From JALHVH01 sp964585685 (GTDB lineage: Bacteria > Acidobacteriota > Aminicenantia > Aminicenantales > Saccharicenantaceae), in assembly GCA_964585685.1 (NCBI GenBank), contig CAZPEP010000018.1, positions 33,029 through 97,028 of the forward strand: a stretch of DNA of 64,000 bases, written 5' to 3'. Positions 16,081 to 25,466 of this stretch are shown here, piece after piece. Numbering within the stretch: the stretch's first letter is position 1; each line of letters starts with the position of its first letter. The translations under genes and the position numbers were made by a program. A model generated the notes under the pieces. The model saw only the letters and a program-made list of their open reading frames with translations. It was not told the origin of the DNA and searched no databases.

Positions 16081-17430
16081 CTACTTGTCCGGGTCGATGA
16101 TGAAGCCTTCCTTCATCATCCATTGGACCTCGTTCCGGGCCTGGCGGATGGTCTCGTCGGCCATCTTGAACCTCTCCTCGGCGGAGAAACTGAAGCGGGC
16201 CACGCCCTGTTTAATGGCCATGGAGCCGACCGCGACGGCCTCGCGCGGGAAGACCTCCCACTGATCCATGTTGGGGATGATGTATTCCTCGTGGATGCCC
16301 TTGTCCTCGGCGACCTTTGCCAGTTCCTCCGCGGCAGCGATGCACATCTCGTCGGTGATCGTCTTCGCCCGGACATCGAGGGCGCCGCGGAAGATGCCCG
16401 GGAAGCCAAGCGAGTTGTTGACCTGATTGGGGAAATCGGACCGTCCAGTGGCGAACACCTTCGCCCCGGCCTCCTTGGCCTCCCAGGGCCAGATCTCGGG
16501 GATAGGATTGGCGCAGGCGAAGACGATGGAATTCGGGGCCATCGACTTGATCCACTCGGGCTTGATGGTCCCAGGGCCAGGCTTGGACACGCCGACCAGA
16601 ACGTCGGCGCCGACGATGGCGTCCGCGGCCTGCCCGATGCGGCCCTTCGGATTCGTCCGCATGCAGAGGTCCCATTTTTCCTTGAACTTGGCCTGGAGCT
16701 CTTCCCGGTCGGCGCGGTCACGGGACAGGATGCCCTTGGTATCGACGGAGAGAATGTTCTCCGGGCTGAATCCCGCCTTCATCATCATCCGGGCGATGTT
16801 GATGCCGGACGCCCCGGATCCGAGGACGACGCCCTTGGCCTCGCGGATGTCCTTCTTGACGATCTTGAGGGCATTGATCAGGCCGGCCACCGTGACGCAG
16901 GCCGTGCCCTGCTGGTCGTCGTGCCAGACCGGGATCTCGCACTGTTCGCGCAGGGTGTCGAGGATCTTGAAACACTTGGGCTGGGCGATGTCCTCGAGGT
17001 TATAGCCGCCGAAGGAAGGCTGAAGCGCCTTGGCGATTTCGATGATCTTGTCCGGGTCCTTTTCGGCCAGGCAGATCGGGAACGCGTCCACGCCGCCCAG
17101 GTACTTATACAGGATCCCCTTCCCTTCCATGACCGGGAGGCCCGCTTCGGGGCCGATGTCCCCGAGGCCGAGGACCCGGGTCCCGTCGCTGATCACTGCG
17201 ACGCTGTTCCACTTGTTCGTGTACAGATAGGCCTTTTCCTTGTCGGCGGCGATCTCCTTGCAAACCGCGGCCACGCCGGGCGTGTACCAGATGGCGAAAT
17301 CGTTGAAATCGCGCACACGGCACTTAAGCGAAGTGCCCATCTTGCCCTTGTAGAACTTGTGGAGACGGGGAGCGTCCTTGGACGGCTGCGCGGCCTTCTC
17401 CAACAGCTCTTCGACAGTGACTTCTTTCAT
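16081..17430 (-). CDS. NAD(P)-dependent malic enzyme
   Basis: A 449-residue malic enzyme of the short bacterial type without the phosphotransacetylase-like C-terminal domain. The N-terminal domain has the catalytic Tyr in IWYTPGVAAVC, the acid cluster DIGPEAGLPVMEGK and the metal site VWHDDQQGTACV. The Rossmann motif is GSGASGINIA. It converts malate to pyruvate and CO2 with reduction of NAD(P)+. A strong AGGAGGT lies before the ATG, and a sigma-70 promoter at 17466-17495 makes it a single-gene unit just after the nuo operon end. Cofactor preference is not certain. Confidence 0.95.
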   Translation of the reverse strand: MKEVTVEELLEKAAQPSKDAPRLHKFYKGKMGTSLKCRVRDFNDFAIWYTPGVAAVCKEIAADKEKAYLYTNKWNSVAVISDGTRVLGLGDIGPEAGLPVMEGKGILYKYLGGVDAFPICLAEKDPDKIIEIAKALQPSFGGYNLEDIAQPKCFKILDTLREQCEIPVWHDDQQGTACVTVAGLINALKIVKKDIREAKGVVLGSGASGINIARMMMKAGFSPENILSVDTKGILSRDRADREELQAKFKEKWDLCMRTNPKGRIGQAADAIVGADVLVGVSKPGPGTIKPEWIKSMAPNSIVFACANPIPEIWPWEAKEAGAKVFATGRSDFPNQVNNSLGFPGIFRGALDVRAKTITDEMCIAAAEELAKVAEDKGIHEEYIIPNMDQWEVFPREAVAVGSMAIKQGVARFSFSAEERFKMADETIRQARNEVQWMMKEGFIIDPDK

Positions 17431-17465
17431 TCATGGACCTCCTATAATAAAATTAATGGAACTAC

Positions 17466-17495
17466 ATCATAAAGAAGGATGCCGACGAAAGTCAA
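17466..17495 (-). promoter_or_regulatory. Promoter of the malic enzyme gene
   Basis: On the minus strand, -35 TTGACT (17490-17495) and -10 TATGAT (17466-17471) with an 18-nt spacer. The -35 overlaps the stop codon of the MBL-fold gene, so the malic enzyme gene can be expressed independently of the nuo operon. Confidence 0.65.
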
Positions 17496-18400
17496 CCCGT
17501 TCGTCCGCGATTCCGTTCTTCGCGGATCCCGCGCGTTCCGCCCCTCTCGCTCATGAGTTCCTTGAACTTATATTCTCGCCCCGTTTTTCCGATCTTCCCG
17601 AAGAACCGGTGCGGATCGTGGCTGAACCCGAGCACCCAATCTCCGGCCAGCGCCCGGGCACAAATCTTCTTCTTGTTGTCCAAGGTCTCCGCCGGAAAGA
17701 GATCGTAGCTCATGATGGCGTCCGGTCCGACGTGGGCGGCCGTCGGGATGAGATCGCCCGCGAAAAAGAATGTCGCCCCGCCGTCCGTGATCTTCAGGCA
17801 CTGGTGAAAAGCCGTGTGCCCGGGGAGGAAAACGGCCTCCACGCCGTCGGCGATCTCCTCGTCCGCCTCGATGAGGTCCAGTCGCCCCGAGGCCTCGAGA
17901 GGCCTTAGTCGCCGCGGAATATAGCTCGGCTTGTCCCGAGCGACGGGGTGGAGGGCGGCGGCCCATTCACCCTTTCGGACGACGTACCGGGCTTTGGGGA
18001 ACGCCGCAACGACGGCCCCAAAGGCGTCCCTCTTCACGTTCCCCCCGCAATGGTCGAAATGGAGGTGCGAATTGAAGACAATGTCGATGTCCTCGGGCCG
18101 GCAGCCGAGCGCGGCCAACGGGACCTCGAGGTTGGGATCCCCGCCGAATCCGTAGATGTCCAGGTATCTCCGGTCGAGGAGCGTCCCGATGCCCGTATCG
18201 GCAAGGATGAGGGCCTTCGGCGTCCGGACCAGGAAGCAGTTCAGGGCGAGGGGGACCCTGTTCTCGGAGTCAGGAGGGCATTCCCTGGACCAGACGGACC
18301 GGGGAACGATCCCGAACATCGCTCCCCCGTCGACCTTGAAGGCGCCCGCGGAGAACCCCGTGATCGAGATCCTTCCGAAGGTTCGGGTTTCCGCGCTCAC
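17492..18400 (-). CDS. MBL-fold metallohydrolase at the end of the nuo operon
   Basis: A 302-residue metallo-beta-lactamase-fold hydrolase. The zinc site is NSHLHFDHCGG (HxHxDH near residue 107), with later metal ligands in LPGHTAFHQ and FAGDL. It resembles quorum-quenching/N-acyl hydrolase-like members, but no substrate can be assigned. Its ATG overlaps the nuoI stop by 4 nt, so it is co-translated with Complex I genes. That link is unusual, and its purpose is unclear. Confidence 0.85.
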   Translation of the reverse strand: MSAETRTFGRISITGFSAGAFKVDGGAMFGIVPRSVWSRECPPDSENRVPLALNCFLVRTPKALILADTGIGTLLDRRYLDIYGFGGDPNLEVPLAALGCRPEDIDIVFNSHLHFDHCGGNVKRDAFGAVVAAFPKARYVVRKGEWAAALHPVARDKPSYIPRRLRPLEASGRLDLIEADEEIADGVEAVFLPGHTAFHQCLKITDGGATFFFAGDLIPTAAHVGPDAIMSYDLFPAETLDNKKKICARALAGDWVLGFSHDPHRFFGKIGKTGREYKFKELMSERGGTRGIREERNRGRTG

Positions 18401-18870
18401 TTCAGGAGGTCCTCTTTTTCATAAAGGAGGTCCGCCCGGCTTCGCTCGGCGGCCTCGAGGATCCCTGTGTCCATCCGGATGGCGTCCTCGGGGCACGCCT
18501 CGACGCAGAAACCGCAGAAGCAACAGCGGGCGATGTCGATCGTATACCGGGACGGCGTCCTCTGGACCTCGGGATCCTGGTCCTCGGCCGCCTCGATTGT
18601 GATGCACTCCGAGGGGCAAACGGTCGCGCAAAGCATGCAGGCGACGCATCGGGGCCGGCCGTCTTCCCTTCGGACGAGGCGGTGCAGACTGCGGTGGCGG
18701 AGGGATATCGGCTTCCGCTCCTCCGGGTACTGGATGGTCACGGCCCCCGGCCGGCGCGTCCTCAACCCAAAGAGGGCGAACGTGTGACGACCCATGTTGA
18801 CGAAGAAATGGCGCGACGTGATCAGGGCGCCCCTAATGATCTCGGCAAAATAGCCGACGGCGTTCCTCAC
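18397..18870 (-). CDS. nuoI: NADH-quinone oxidoreductase subunit I
   Basis: A 157-residue 8Fe ferredoxin-like subunit, typical in length. Two [4Fe-4S] motifs are seen: CVACMLCATVCPSECI and CCFCGFCVEACPEDAI, coordinating clusters N6a and N6b. It carries electrons to subunit B (cluster N2) in the peripheral arm of Complex I. It overlaps nuoH by 4 nt and the MBL gene by 4 nt. Confidence 0.95.
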   Translation of the reverse strand: MRNAVGYFAEIIRGALITSRHFFVNMGRHTFALFGLRTRRPGAVTIQYPEERKPISLRHRSLHRLVRREDGRPRCVACMLCATVCPSECITIEAAEDQDPEVQRTPSRYTIDIARCCFCGFCVEACPEDAIRMDTGILEAAERSRADLLYEKEDLLK

Positions 18871-19943
18871 CTAAGCCCCACCCACAGGGCCGTGCCCAGG
18901 ATGTTGAGGAACCCCAGCGGGACGAGGACCTTCCACCCGAGGTCCATGAGCTGGTCGTAACGGAAGCGCGGGTAGGTCCATCGTAGAAGGACCTGGAACC
19001 CGCAGAAAAGAAGGACCTTGACGTTGAAGGAGAGGACCTGGAGGAGGACGACGGCGGCCCGCGGCAGGTCCCAGCCCCCGCCCCACGGGAAACGGAATCC
19101 GTCCGGGCCGAGCCAGGGGACCTGCCAACCGCCGAAGTAGAGGGTCACGGCGAGGCAGGAGACGATGATGACCTCGAGGAAGTCCGTCATCATGAAGAGC
19201 CCCCACTTGAGGCCGCTGTACTCCGCGTAGAATCCGATGATCTCCGACTCCCCTTCCGGGAGATCGAAGGGGACGCGCTTCGTCTCGGCGAGGGCGGCAA
19301 CGAAAAAGACGAAGAACCCCAGCGGCTGGAGCAGGACCCCCCACCGGGGCAGGACCCCGAAAAGAAGCCCGCCCTGGAACTCAACGATGCGGGACATCCT
19401 CAGGGAGGGGAAGACGAGGACGAGGCCGATAAGCGAAAGTCCCAAGGCGACCTCGTAGGAAATGAGCTGGGCCGCGCCGCGCATCCCGCCGAGCAGGGCG
19501 AACCGGTTGTTCGAGGCCCAGCCGCCAATGAGGATCCCGTAGATCCCGAGCGACAGCATGGCCAGGACGAACGGGATGCCGGCCTCGAGGTCGGCGACCC
19601 CGAGCTCGACGACCCGGCCCGCGAGGCGGACGGCGGGCCCGAAGGGCACGGCGGCGACGGTCACGGCGACGCAGAAGAACGAGAGGAAGGGAGCGAGGGC
19701 GTGGAGAAACCGCCGGGTGAAGGACGGGTCGAAGTCCTCCTTGAACATCATCTTGATGGCGTCGGCGAAGGGCTGGAAGAGGCCGAAAAAGCGCAGGCCG
19801 AAGACGGACGCGCGGTTAGCCCCGATCCGGTCTTGGATGACGGCGCTCTCCTTGCGCTCGACCCAGGTCAGGAAGAGGGTCAGCGAGAGGAGCCAGATGA
19901 GCGCCAGCACGACCTTGGCGAGGACGATGACGAGATCGATCAT
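18867..19943 (-). CDS. nuoH: NADH-quinone oxidoreductase subunit H
   Basis: A 358-residue membrane subunit with about eight transmembrane helices. Family marks include WVERKESAVIQDRIGAN, FADAIKMMFKED and the acidic loop ETKRVPFDLPEGESEIIGF. It forms part of the quinone-binding site at the junction with the peripheral arm. It overlaps nuoG and nuoI by 4 nt each. It is the only strongly hydrophobic proton-path subunit encoded here besides NuoA. Confidence 0.97.
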   Translation of the reverse strand: MIDLVIVLAKVVLALIWLLSLTLFLTWVERKESAVIQDRIGANRASVFGLRFFGLFQPFADAIKMMFKEDFDPSFTRRFLHALAPFLSFFCVAVTVAAVPFGPAVRLAGRVVELGVADLEAGIPFVLAMLSLGIYGILIGGWASNNRFALLGGMRGAAQLISYEVALGLSLIGLVLVFPSLRMSRIVEFQGGLLFGVLPRWGVLLQPLGFFVFFVAALAETKRVPFDLPEGESEIIGFYAEYSGLKWGLFMMTDFLEVIIVSCLAVTLYFGGWQVPWLGPDGFRFPWGGGWDLPRAAVVLLQVLSFNVKVLLFCGFQVLLRWTYPRFRYDQLMDLGWKVLVPLGFLNILGTALWVGLR

Positions 19944-21427
19944 ACCCCGACGTCTCTTTCTCTTTCGAGGACCTTAACCAGGTCGGCCAGGACGTCGCCC
20001 GCCGGACGGGCGTCTCCCGGAGGGGTCCAAACGGGGCGGAAGGCCTGGGCCTTTCCGTCGACGTTCGTCACCGACCCCGACCGTTCCGCCATGATAGCCG
20101 TCGGCAGGATGACGTCGACGCTCCGGTCCAACTCCCCGGCATGGGCCGTGATGAGGAACTTGGCCTGGACGCCGGCCAGGGCTTCCCGGACGTGGGACTC
20201 GGGACCATGCTCGAGGAGCCCGGTCCCGAAGATGAGGAGGAGGTCCGTTCCCTTCGCGATCTCCTCGAGATCCGGCTGCCTGATCTCGAACCTGAGGTCG
20301 AGGGCACCCCTCCGGTTCGGGGTCCGCTCGGCTGTCAGGAGGAGATTGTCAGCCCGGCCCGGCAAAGGGTCCGCGAACCAATATTTGCAGCCCGTCACGG
20401 CCTCGGGAAAGGTCCGACGGACGAGGGAAAGCTCTTCGTTGGAAAGGAACGTGTCGAGGATGAGTCCGATGCGGCCGCCCCTGCCCGCCCGCCGGAGCCC
20501 CCGGACCTTTTCCGAAAGCATGATGAGCGCCTTGTCCCAGGAAATCTCCGTCGCGTTCCTGTCCTTGATCATCAGCACCCTCCGGCATCTGTCCGCCATC
20601 CACTTTATATAGGAGTAGCGGCCGATGTCGCATATCCAATGCCCGTTGACCCCAGGATTTTCCCGCGACCGAATCCTGAAGACCTTCGTCCCTTCCCCGG
20701 ACCTCTCCGATCCGGACCGGAATTCCAAGGTGATATTGCACCCGCGGCCGCAATGAGGGCAGAGGGAATCCCCCTTTTTCAGGAGCCAGGTTCGGGTCCG
20801 CGCCCGGAAATCGGCGTCGGTGATGGCCCCGACCGGACAGATCTCGACGAGGTTCCCGGAATAATCGTTGTCGATCTTCCGTCCCTCGTAGAGCCCGATC
20901 CACGTCCGAACGCCTCTTTGGTAGACGCCCAGCTCCCCCGTCCCGGTGACCCGGCGCAGGAACCGGAGGCACCGCATGCAGAGGATGCACCGCTCGTTGT
21001 CGAGGAGGAGGCTCCTGCCGATGGGGACGATCTTGTCCCTCTTCTCCCGCGTTTCACGGAATCGCCCGGCAAAGCGCCCGTGCCGTTCGTAATAGTCTTG
21101 GAGTCGGCATTCGCCGGCTTTGTCGCAGACGGGGCAATCCAAGGGGTGTTCGGCCAGGATGAACTCCAGGACTTCTTTCCTCGCGGCATCGACCTTCGGC
21201 GTATTCGTCGCGACCTTCATGCCGTCCCGGACCTTCGTGGCGCAGGCGAGTTCGAGCTTTGCCGAGCCTTCGATCGCGACGAGGCACATCCGGCACGTGC
21301 CCTCCGGTTCGAAGGCCGGATGATGGCAGAAGTGCGGGATATCGATCCCGAAAGCGAGGGCGGCCGTAAGGATGGTCGCTCCCTCGGTGGTCTCGATCTC
21401 GCGGCCGTCGATCTTGATCTTCAGCAT
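19940..21427 (-). CDS. nuoG: NADH-quinone oxidoreductase subunit G (short)
   Basis: A 495-residue subunit. An N-terminal [2Fe-2S] ferredoxin domain (CHHPAFEPEGTCRMC, CDKAGECRLQD) is followed by a His-Cys [4Fe-4S] site region (CILCMRCLRF, EICPVGAI). A molybdopterin-oxidoreductase-like [4Fe-4S] motif (CPHCGRGCNI) and a shortened Mop-like domain close it. NuoG is usually 700-900 residues, so this is a trimmed version that keeps the cluster-binding half. It overlaps nuoF by 7 nt and nuoH by 4 nt. Confidence 0.93.
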   Translation of the reverse strand: MLKIKIDGREIETTEGATILTAALAFGIDIPHFCHHPAFEPEGTCRMCLVAIEGSAKLELACATKVRDGMKVATNTPKVDAARKEVLEFILAEHPLDCPVCDKAGECRLQDYYERHGRFAGRFRETREKRDKIVPIGRSLLLDNERCILCMRCLRFLRRVTGTGELGVYQRGVRTWIGLYEGRKIDNDYSGNLVEICPVGAITDADFRARTRTWLLKKGDSLCPHCGRGCNITLEFRSGSERSGEGTKVFRIRSRENPGVNGHWICDIGRYSYIKWMADRCRRVLMIKDRNATEISWDKALIMLSEKVRGLRRAGRGGRIGLILDTFLSNEELSLVRRTFPEAVTGCKYWFADPLPGRADNLLLTAERTPNRRGALDLRFEIRQPDLEEIAKGTDLLLIFGTGLLEHGPESHVREALAGVQAKFLITAHAGELDRSVDVILPTAIMAERSGSVTNVDGKAQAFRPVWTPPGDARPAGDVLADLVKVLERERDVGV

Positions 21428-22686
21428 GTCGCGTTCCTTGCGGCGGCGGCCCTTTCTTCAAGTTCACCCCGGAACTTGTCGACCAGGGCGAGGACGGGAA
21501 GGGCCGCAGCGTCTCCCAGGGGACAGAATGTTCTTCCCTTGATGGCCGAAGCGACCCGGATGATCTCGTCGAAGTCCCCGGATTCCCCGCCCCCGGCGGC
21601 AAGACGGGTCGCGGTTTTGTGCATCCACGAAGTCCCGATCCGGCACGGCGTACATTGGCCGCATGATTCGTGATCGTAGAACCGTGTCATCACGCCCAGA
21701 ACGTCCAGCATGGACGTATTGGAGCCGATGGCGATGACGGCGCCTGATCCGATCATGGTCCCGGCCCCAGCCAGGACCGAGCATTCCAAGGGAAGGTCCA
21801 GCTCGTCGGGCCTGAGGATCGGGGCGGAAAGCCCCCCGGGAATGACCGCCTTGATCGACGTCCCTTTTGCCGGCCCCCCCGCGCGGGAGTAGACGAGCTC
21901 CCGGAGCGGAGTCCCGACCGGTAGCTCGTAAAGGCCCGGACGGCGGACGGCTCCACTCACGCCGAACAGGCGCGTCCCGCCGTCGCCCGGCCTTCCTGCG
22001 GCCGCGAACGCCTCCCCTCCTTCTCCGATGATCCGCGGGATGTTGCAGAGCGTTTCGACGTTGTTGATGACCGTAGGGGCCCCGAACAGGCCGACGGAAG
22101 CGGGGAAAGGAGGCTTCAGCCTCGGCTCACCGCGCTTCCCTTCGAGCGATTCCAGAAGGGCCGTCTCCTCCCCGCAAATGTAGGCTCCGGCGCCCCTGTG
22201 AATTACGACCTCGAGGCCGCGGTCCTTCCCGAAGACCCGTTCCCCAAGGAAGCCCGCTTCGCGGGCCTCGGCCGCAGCCTCTTCGAGGCGGCGGGCCGCG
22301 CCCTCGTATTCACCGCGGACGTAGATGAAGGCCACGTTGGCCCCGACGGCATAGGCCGTGATGATAACGCCCTCGATGAGGAGATGGGGCTCATGGGTCA
22401 TGAGCCAGCGGTCCTTGAAGGTCCCCGGCTCGCCCTCATCAGCGTTGACGCACAGGTAAACGGGCTTGTCCCCGTCGCGCCGGACGAACCCCCATTTGAC
22501 GCCGGCCGGAAAACCCGCCCCGCCGCGGCCCCGCAGATCGGCCTTGCGGACCTCGGCCACCACATCGGCAGGCGCCATGTCCAGGGCCTTGCGGGCGGAC
22601 TCGTATCCGCCGCGTCGCCGAAAGGCGTCCAAGCGAAAGAGATTCCCCGCGGCGTCCATGAGGGGCCGCAGGGAACTTGGCGTCAT
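21421..22686 (-). CDS. nuoF: NADH-quinone oxidoreductase subunit F
   Basis: A 421-residue NADH/FMN subunit. The NADH-binding region reads RGRGGAGFPAGVKWGF, the FMN site has YLCVNADEGEPGTFKDR, and the [4Fe-4S] N3 site is ESCGQCTPCRIGT. The open frame extends 92 codons upstream, but I place the start at 22686. There ATGA overlaps the nuoE stop by 4 nt and homology begins soon after. It accepts hydride from NADH in the peripheral arm. Confidence 0.95.
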   Translation of the reverse strand: MTPSSLRPLMDAAGNLFRLDAFRRRGGYESARKALDMAPADVVAEVRKADLRGRGGAGFPAGVKWGFVRRDGDKPVYLCVNADEGEPGTFKDRWLMTHEPHLLIEGVIITAYAVGANVAFIYVRGEYEGAARRLEEAAAEAREAGFLGERVFGKDRGLEVVIHRGAGAYICGEETALLESLEGKRGEPRLKPPFPASVGLFGAPTVINNVETLCNIPRIIGEGGEAFAAAGRPGDGGTRLFGVSGAVRRPGLYELPVGTPLRELVYSRAGGPAKGTSIKAVIPGGLSAPILRPDELDLPLECSVLAGAGTMIGSGAVIAIGSNTSMLDVLGVMTRFYDHESCGQCTPCRIGTSWMHKTATRLAAGGGESGDFDEIIRVASAIKGRTFCPLGDAAALPVLALVDKFRGELEERAAAARNATC

Positions 22687-23207
22687 GACTTTTCCCGTTC
22701 CCGGGAGTCGTTCCCCGCCCCAAGGCCATCTTCCCGGCTCAAGGTCGCCAATAGCCCGTCGATTGCCTCGGCGTCGACAGGACCATGGTCCTCGCCATCG
22801 ACCATAAGGCACGGCGCCCGGTCGCAGTTCCCCAGGCATTCCGCCGTAACCAGAGTAAATTTCCCGTCGGCCGTCGTCTCGCCGGGACCGATCCGCAATC
22901 CCTCGCGCAGCCGATCGAGGACGGCTTTCGATCCGGCTATCGTACAGCTCAGGTTGATGCATACCTGGATGACGTGCGTTCCGGCCCGCCGGGTTCTGAA
23001 CATTGTGTGGAACGTGACGACCTCCCGGACGCGGATCGGGTCGAGGCCGAGGGCTCCGGCCGCCTGCTCCTCTTCGACGGGGGTAATGGCGCCGGTGAGT
23101 CTCTGGAGGAAATGGAGGACGGGAAGAAGGGCCGCCTCTCTGCGGGGATAGCGGGCGGTGATCCCACGGATCGCTTTCAAGACGTCGGCGGACAAGGTTG
23201 GACTCAT
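22683..23207 (-). CDS. nuoE: NADH-quinone oxidoreductase subunit E
   Basis: A 174-residue thioredoxin-fold [2Fe-2S] subunit. The four ligands are in VCINLSC plus ECLGNCDRAPC, the N1a pattern. An N-terminal helical bundle (YPRREAALLPVLHFLQR) is typical. It pairs with NuoF. Overlaps of 4 nt with nuoD and nuoF show translational coupling. Confidence 0.95.
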   Translation of the reverse strand: MSPTLSADVLKAIRGITARYPRREAALLPVLHFLQRLTGAITPVEEEQAAGALGLDPIRVREVVTFHTMFRTRRAGTHVIQVCINLSCTIAGSKAVLDRLREGLRIGPGETTADGKFTLVTAECLGNCDRAPCLMVDGEDHGPVDAEAIDGLLATLSREDGLGAGNDSREREKS

Positions 23208-24529
23208 CGGTCGAGCTCTCCCCCGATCATGTTGAGCGACCCAAACGTGGGGATGATATCGGCCACGAACCGGCCACGGATGAGCCGCTCGAGCGCCGCG
23301 ACGAGATGAAAACAGGGCGCCCTCAGGTGCAGACGATAGGGCTTGTCCGTCCCGTCGGAGACGATGTAAAAGCCAAGCTCGCCGTTCCCGCCCTCGACCG
23401 AGGAATACACTTCGCCCGCGGGAGGGCGGATCCCGTGGCCGTCCATGAAGAAGAGGAAGTGAGAGATGAGCCCCTCCATGGTTGTGTAGGCGTCTTCCTT
23501 AAGCGGGAGGGCGCAGCGCGGGTCCGAAGCCCGTATCCCGCCAGCGACTTCCTTTTCGCTCCCCTCGAGGTTGGGCGACAGGCGGATCGGGGCCTCGACC
23601 CTGCGGCGCCGGGAGGCGCGGATGGCCACCGACGGTTCAACGGCAAAAGCGCCAACCGAGACGATAGGTCCCCGTGGCGGGAGGGCCGCGGCGGCCTGTT
23701 CGACGATCCTCAGGCTCTGGTCAATCTCTTTCATCCGGACCAAGTACCGGTCGAAATTGTCGCCGTTTTCGCCCAGGGGGACGTCGAAATCTATCCGGTC
23801 GTAAACGAGGTAGGGGCGGGCCTTGCGGATGTCGTACGAGATCCCGGTGGAACGGAGGCACGGCCCGGTCCAACCGTAGGCGACAGCCTCGTCGGCCGCC
23901 ATGACGCCGACCCCCCGCGTCCGGCCAAGGAAGATCACGTTCTTGTCGAGGAGGCCATGAACGTCCCTGAGGACGCGCCGCGTCTCGAGGACGGCCTTGT
24001 CCAGGGCCGCCCGGTAATCGGGGTGGAGCTCCGCGCGCACGCCGCCGATCCGGATGTACGAGGTCGTCATCCGGGCCCCCGTCGTGAACTCGATGACGTC
24101 CCAGATGTATTCCCTGGCCTTCATCATGTACAGGAACACCGTGAAGGCCCCGCACTCCATGGCCATAGCCGCAACGCACGTCAGGTGGTCGGATACGCGG
24201 GAGAGCTCGCCCATCAGGACACGGATGTATTGGGCCCGCTCGGGCGCCTCGACGCCCAGCAGCTTTTCCATGGCCAGCGCATAGCCCGTGTTGTTGATCA
24301 GGGGAGAGACGTAATTCAGGCGGTCCGTGTAGGGAAGGAGGTTAAACCAGGTCCGGTGCTCGCAGGTCTTCTCGAACCCCCGGTGGAGGTAGCCGATCTC
24401 CACTTCGGAGGAGACGACGCGCTCGCCATCGAGCTCGGCCATGACGCGGACCGTGCCGTGCATGGACGGGTGGGACGGGCCCAAGTTGATGAGCATGGTA
24501 CCGCGTCCGGGGCTTGTATCGAGCGTCAT
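23204..24529 (-). CDS. nuoD: NADH-quinone oxidoreductase subunit D
   Basis: A 441-residue 49-kDa-type subunit of the NiFe-hydrogenase large-chain family. Recognisable parts are the N-terminal quinone-site sequence GPSHPSMHGTVR, EIGYLHRGFEK and the C-terminal DIIPTFGSLNMIGGELDR. It forms the quinone-reduction chamber with NuoB and NuoH. ATGA overlaps with nuoC and nuoE. Confidence 0.96.
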   Translation of the reverse strand: MTLDTSPGRGTMLINLGPSHPSMHGTVRVMAELDGERVVSSEVEIGYLHRGFEKTCEHRTWFNLLPYTDRLNYVSPLINNTGYALAMEKLLGVEAPERAQYIRVLMGELSRVSDHLTCVAAMAMECGAFTVFLYMMKAREYIWDVIEFTTGARMTTSYIRIGGVRAELHPDYRAALDKAVLETRRVLRDVHGLLDKNVIFLGRTRGVGVMAADEAVAYGWTGPCLRSTGISYDIRKARPYLVYDRIDFDVPLGENGDNFDRYLVRMKEIDQSLRIVEQAAAALPPRGPIVSVGAFAVEPSVAIRASRRRRVEAPIRLSPNLEGSEKEVAGGIRASDPRCALPLKEDAYTTMEGLISHFLFFMDGHGIRPPAGEVYSSVEGGNGELGFYIVSDGTDKPYRLHLRAPCFHLVAALERLIRGRFVADIIPTFGSLNMIGGELDR

Positions 24530-25011
24530 GACCCGCTCCCTTTCCCCGTCGGCGGCTGGCGCCGGCGCAGGGGGTAATCCTTGCGCAGGGGGAACCCTTC
24601 AAACCCCTCGTACATCAGGATCCGTTTCAGGTTCGGGTGGCCGCTGAAGACGACCCCGAACATGTCGAAGACCTCGCGCTCGAGCCAGTCGGCGTTCTTC
24701 CAGAGACCCGTGAGGGAATCGACCGCCGGAACGTCGGCCCCGAGCCGGACCTTGAGCCGGACCCGGCTCGGCCGTTCCAGGGAATTCAGATGATAGACCA
24801 TCTCGAATGCGCCCGCGGAAGCCCGGAGATCGACGCAGGTCAGGTCGAGGAGCATCCTGTAGGAATGCGGCGGCCCCATGAGGAACCCCGCGACAGCGAT
24901 CAGGGATCCCCGGCGGACGGTCAAAACGACGTCGTTCCCGTCCAAAAACGTCTCCCCCGTTTCCCCGGGGAACCTCGCCTCGATCGCCTCGATCAGCCCT
25001 TGCGGCCCCAT
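24526..25011 (-). CDS. nuoC: NADH-quinone oxidoreductase subunit C
   Basis: A 161-residue 30-kDa-type subunit with the signature WLEREVFDMFGVVFSGHPNL and the C-terminal GFPLRKDYPLR. The frame is open 27 codons further upstream. I chose the ATG at 25011 because GGAG lies just before it and the overlap with nuoB is then 19 nt. It sits in the peripheral arm next to NuoD. Confidence 0.93.
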   Translation of the reverse strand: MGPQGLIEAIEARFPGETGETFLDGNDVVLTVRRGSLIAVAGFLMGPPHSYRMLLDLTCVDLRASAGAFEMVYHLNSLERPSRVRLKVRLGADVPAVDSLTGLWKNADWLEREVFDMFGVVFSGHPNLKRILMYEGFEGFPLRKDYPLRRRQPPTGKGSGS

Positions 25012-25466
25012 CTCCACTCCTGTTTCCCTCGCTGGATCCCTTCCTGCAGCTTGATCAGGCCGTCCAAGACGATCTCCGGACGGGGCGGACATCCCGGGAT
25101 ATAGATGTCCACTGGGATAATGGTGTCGATCCCCTGGACGACCGCGTAATTGTCATAGATGCCGCCGCTCACGGCGCATGTCCCGAAGGCCACGACCCAC
25201 TTCGGTTCGGCCATCTGGTCGTAGACCGTCCGCAGCACCGGGGCCAGCTTCATCGAGATCGTCCCGACGACCATCAGGAGGTCGGCCTGCCGCGGGGAAA
25301 AGCGGGTCAGGCCGGCCCCGAAGCGGTCCAAATCGAAATGGGCGCAGGCGGTGGACATATATTCCATCCCGCAGCAGGCGGTAATGAACGGATAGTGGAA
25401 CAGCGAGAACTTCCGTGCCCACCCGAGGGCACTGTCGAGCTTCGTCATCAGGAAATCGCCGCTCAT
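24993..25466 (-). CDS. nuoB: NADH-quinone oxidoreductase subunit B
   Basis: A 157-residue subunit that binds cluster N2. The ligand motifs are TACCGMEYM, GTCAVSGG and PGCPPRPE. The frame is open far upstream, but the ATG at 25466 overlaps the nuoA stop (ATGA), and homology starts there (SGDFLMTKLDSALGWARK). It passes electrons to quinone. Confidence 0.95.
   Translation of the reverse strand: MSGDFLMTKLDSALGWARKFSLFHYPFITACCGMEYMSTACAHFDLDRFGAGLTRFSPRQADLLMVVGTISMKLAPVLRTVYDQMAEPKWVVAFGTCAVSGGIYDNYAVVQGIDTIIPVDIYIPGCPPRPEIVLDGLIKLQEGIQRGKQEWRWGRKG

Noticed and set aside
20141..21673. 510-codon frame on the plus strand opposite nuoG/nuoF
   Set aside because: Antisense to two well-supported Complex I genes; no ribosome site and no motif.
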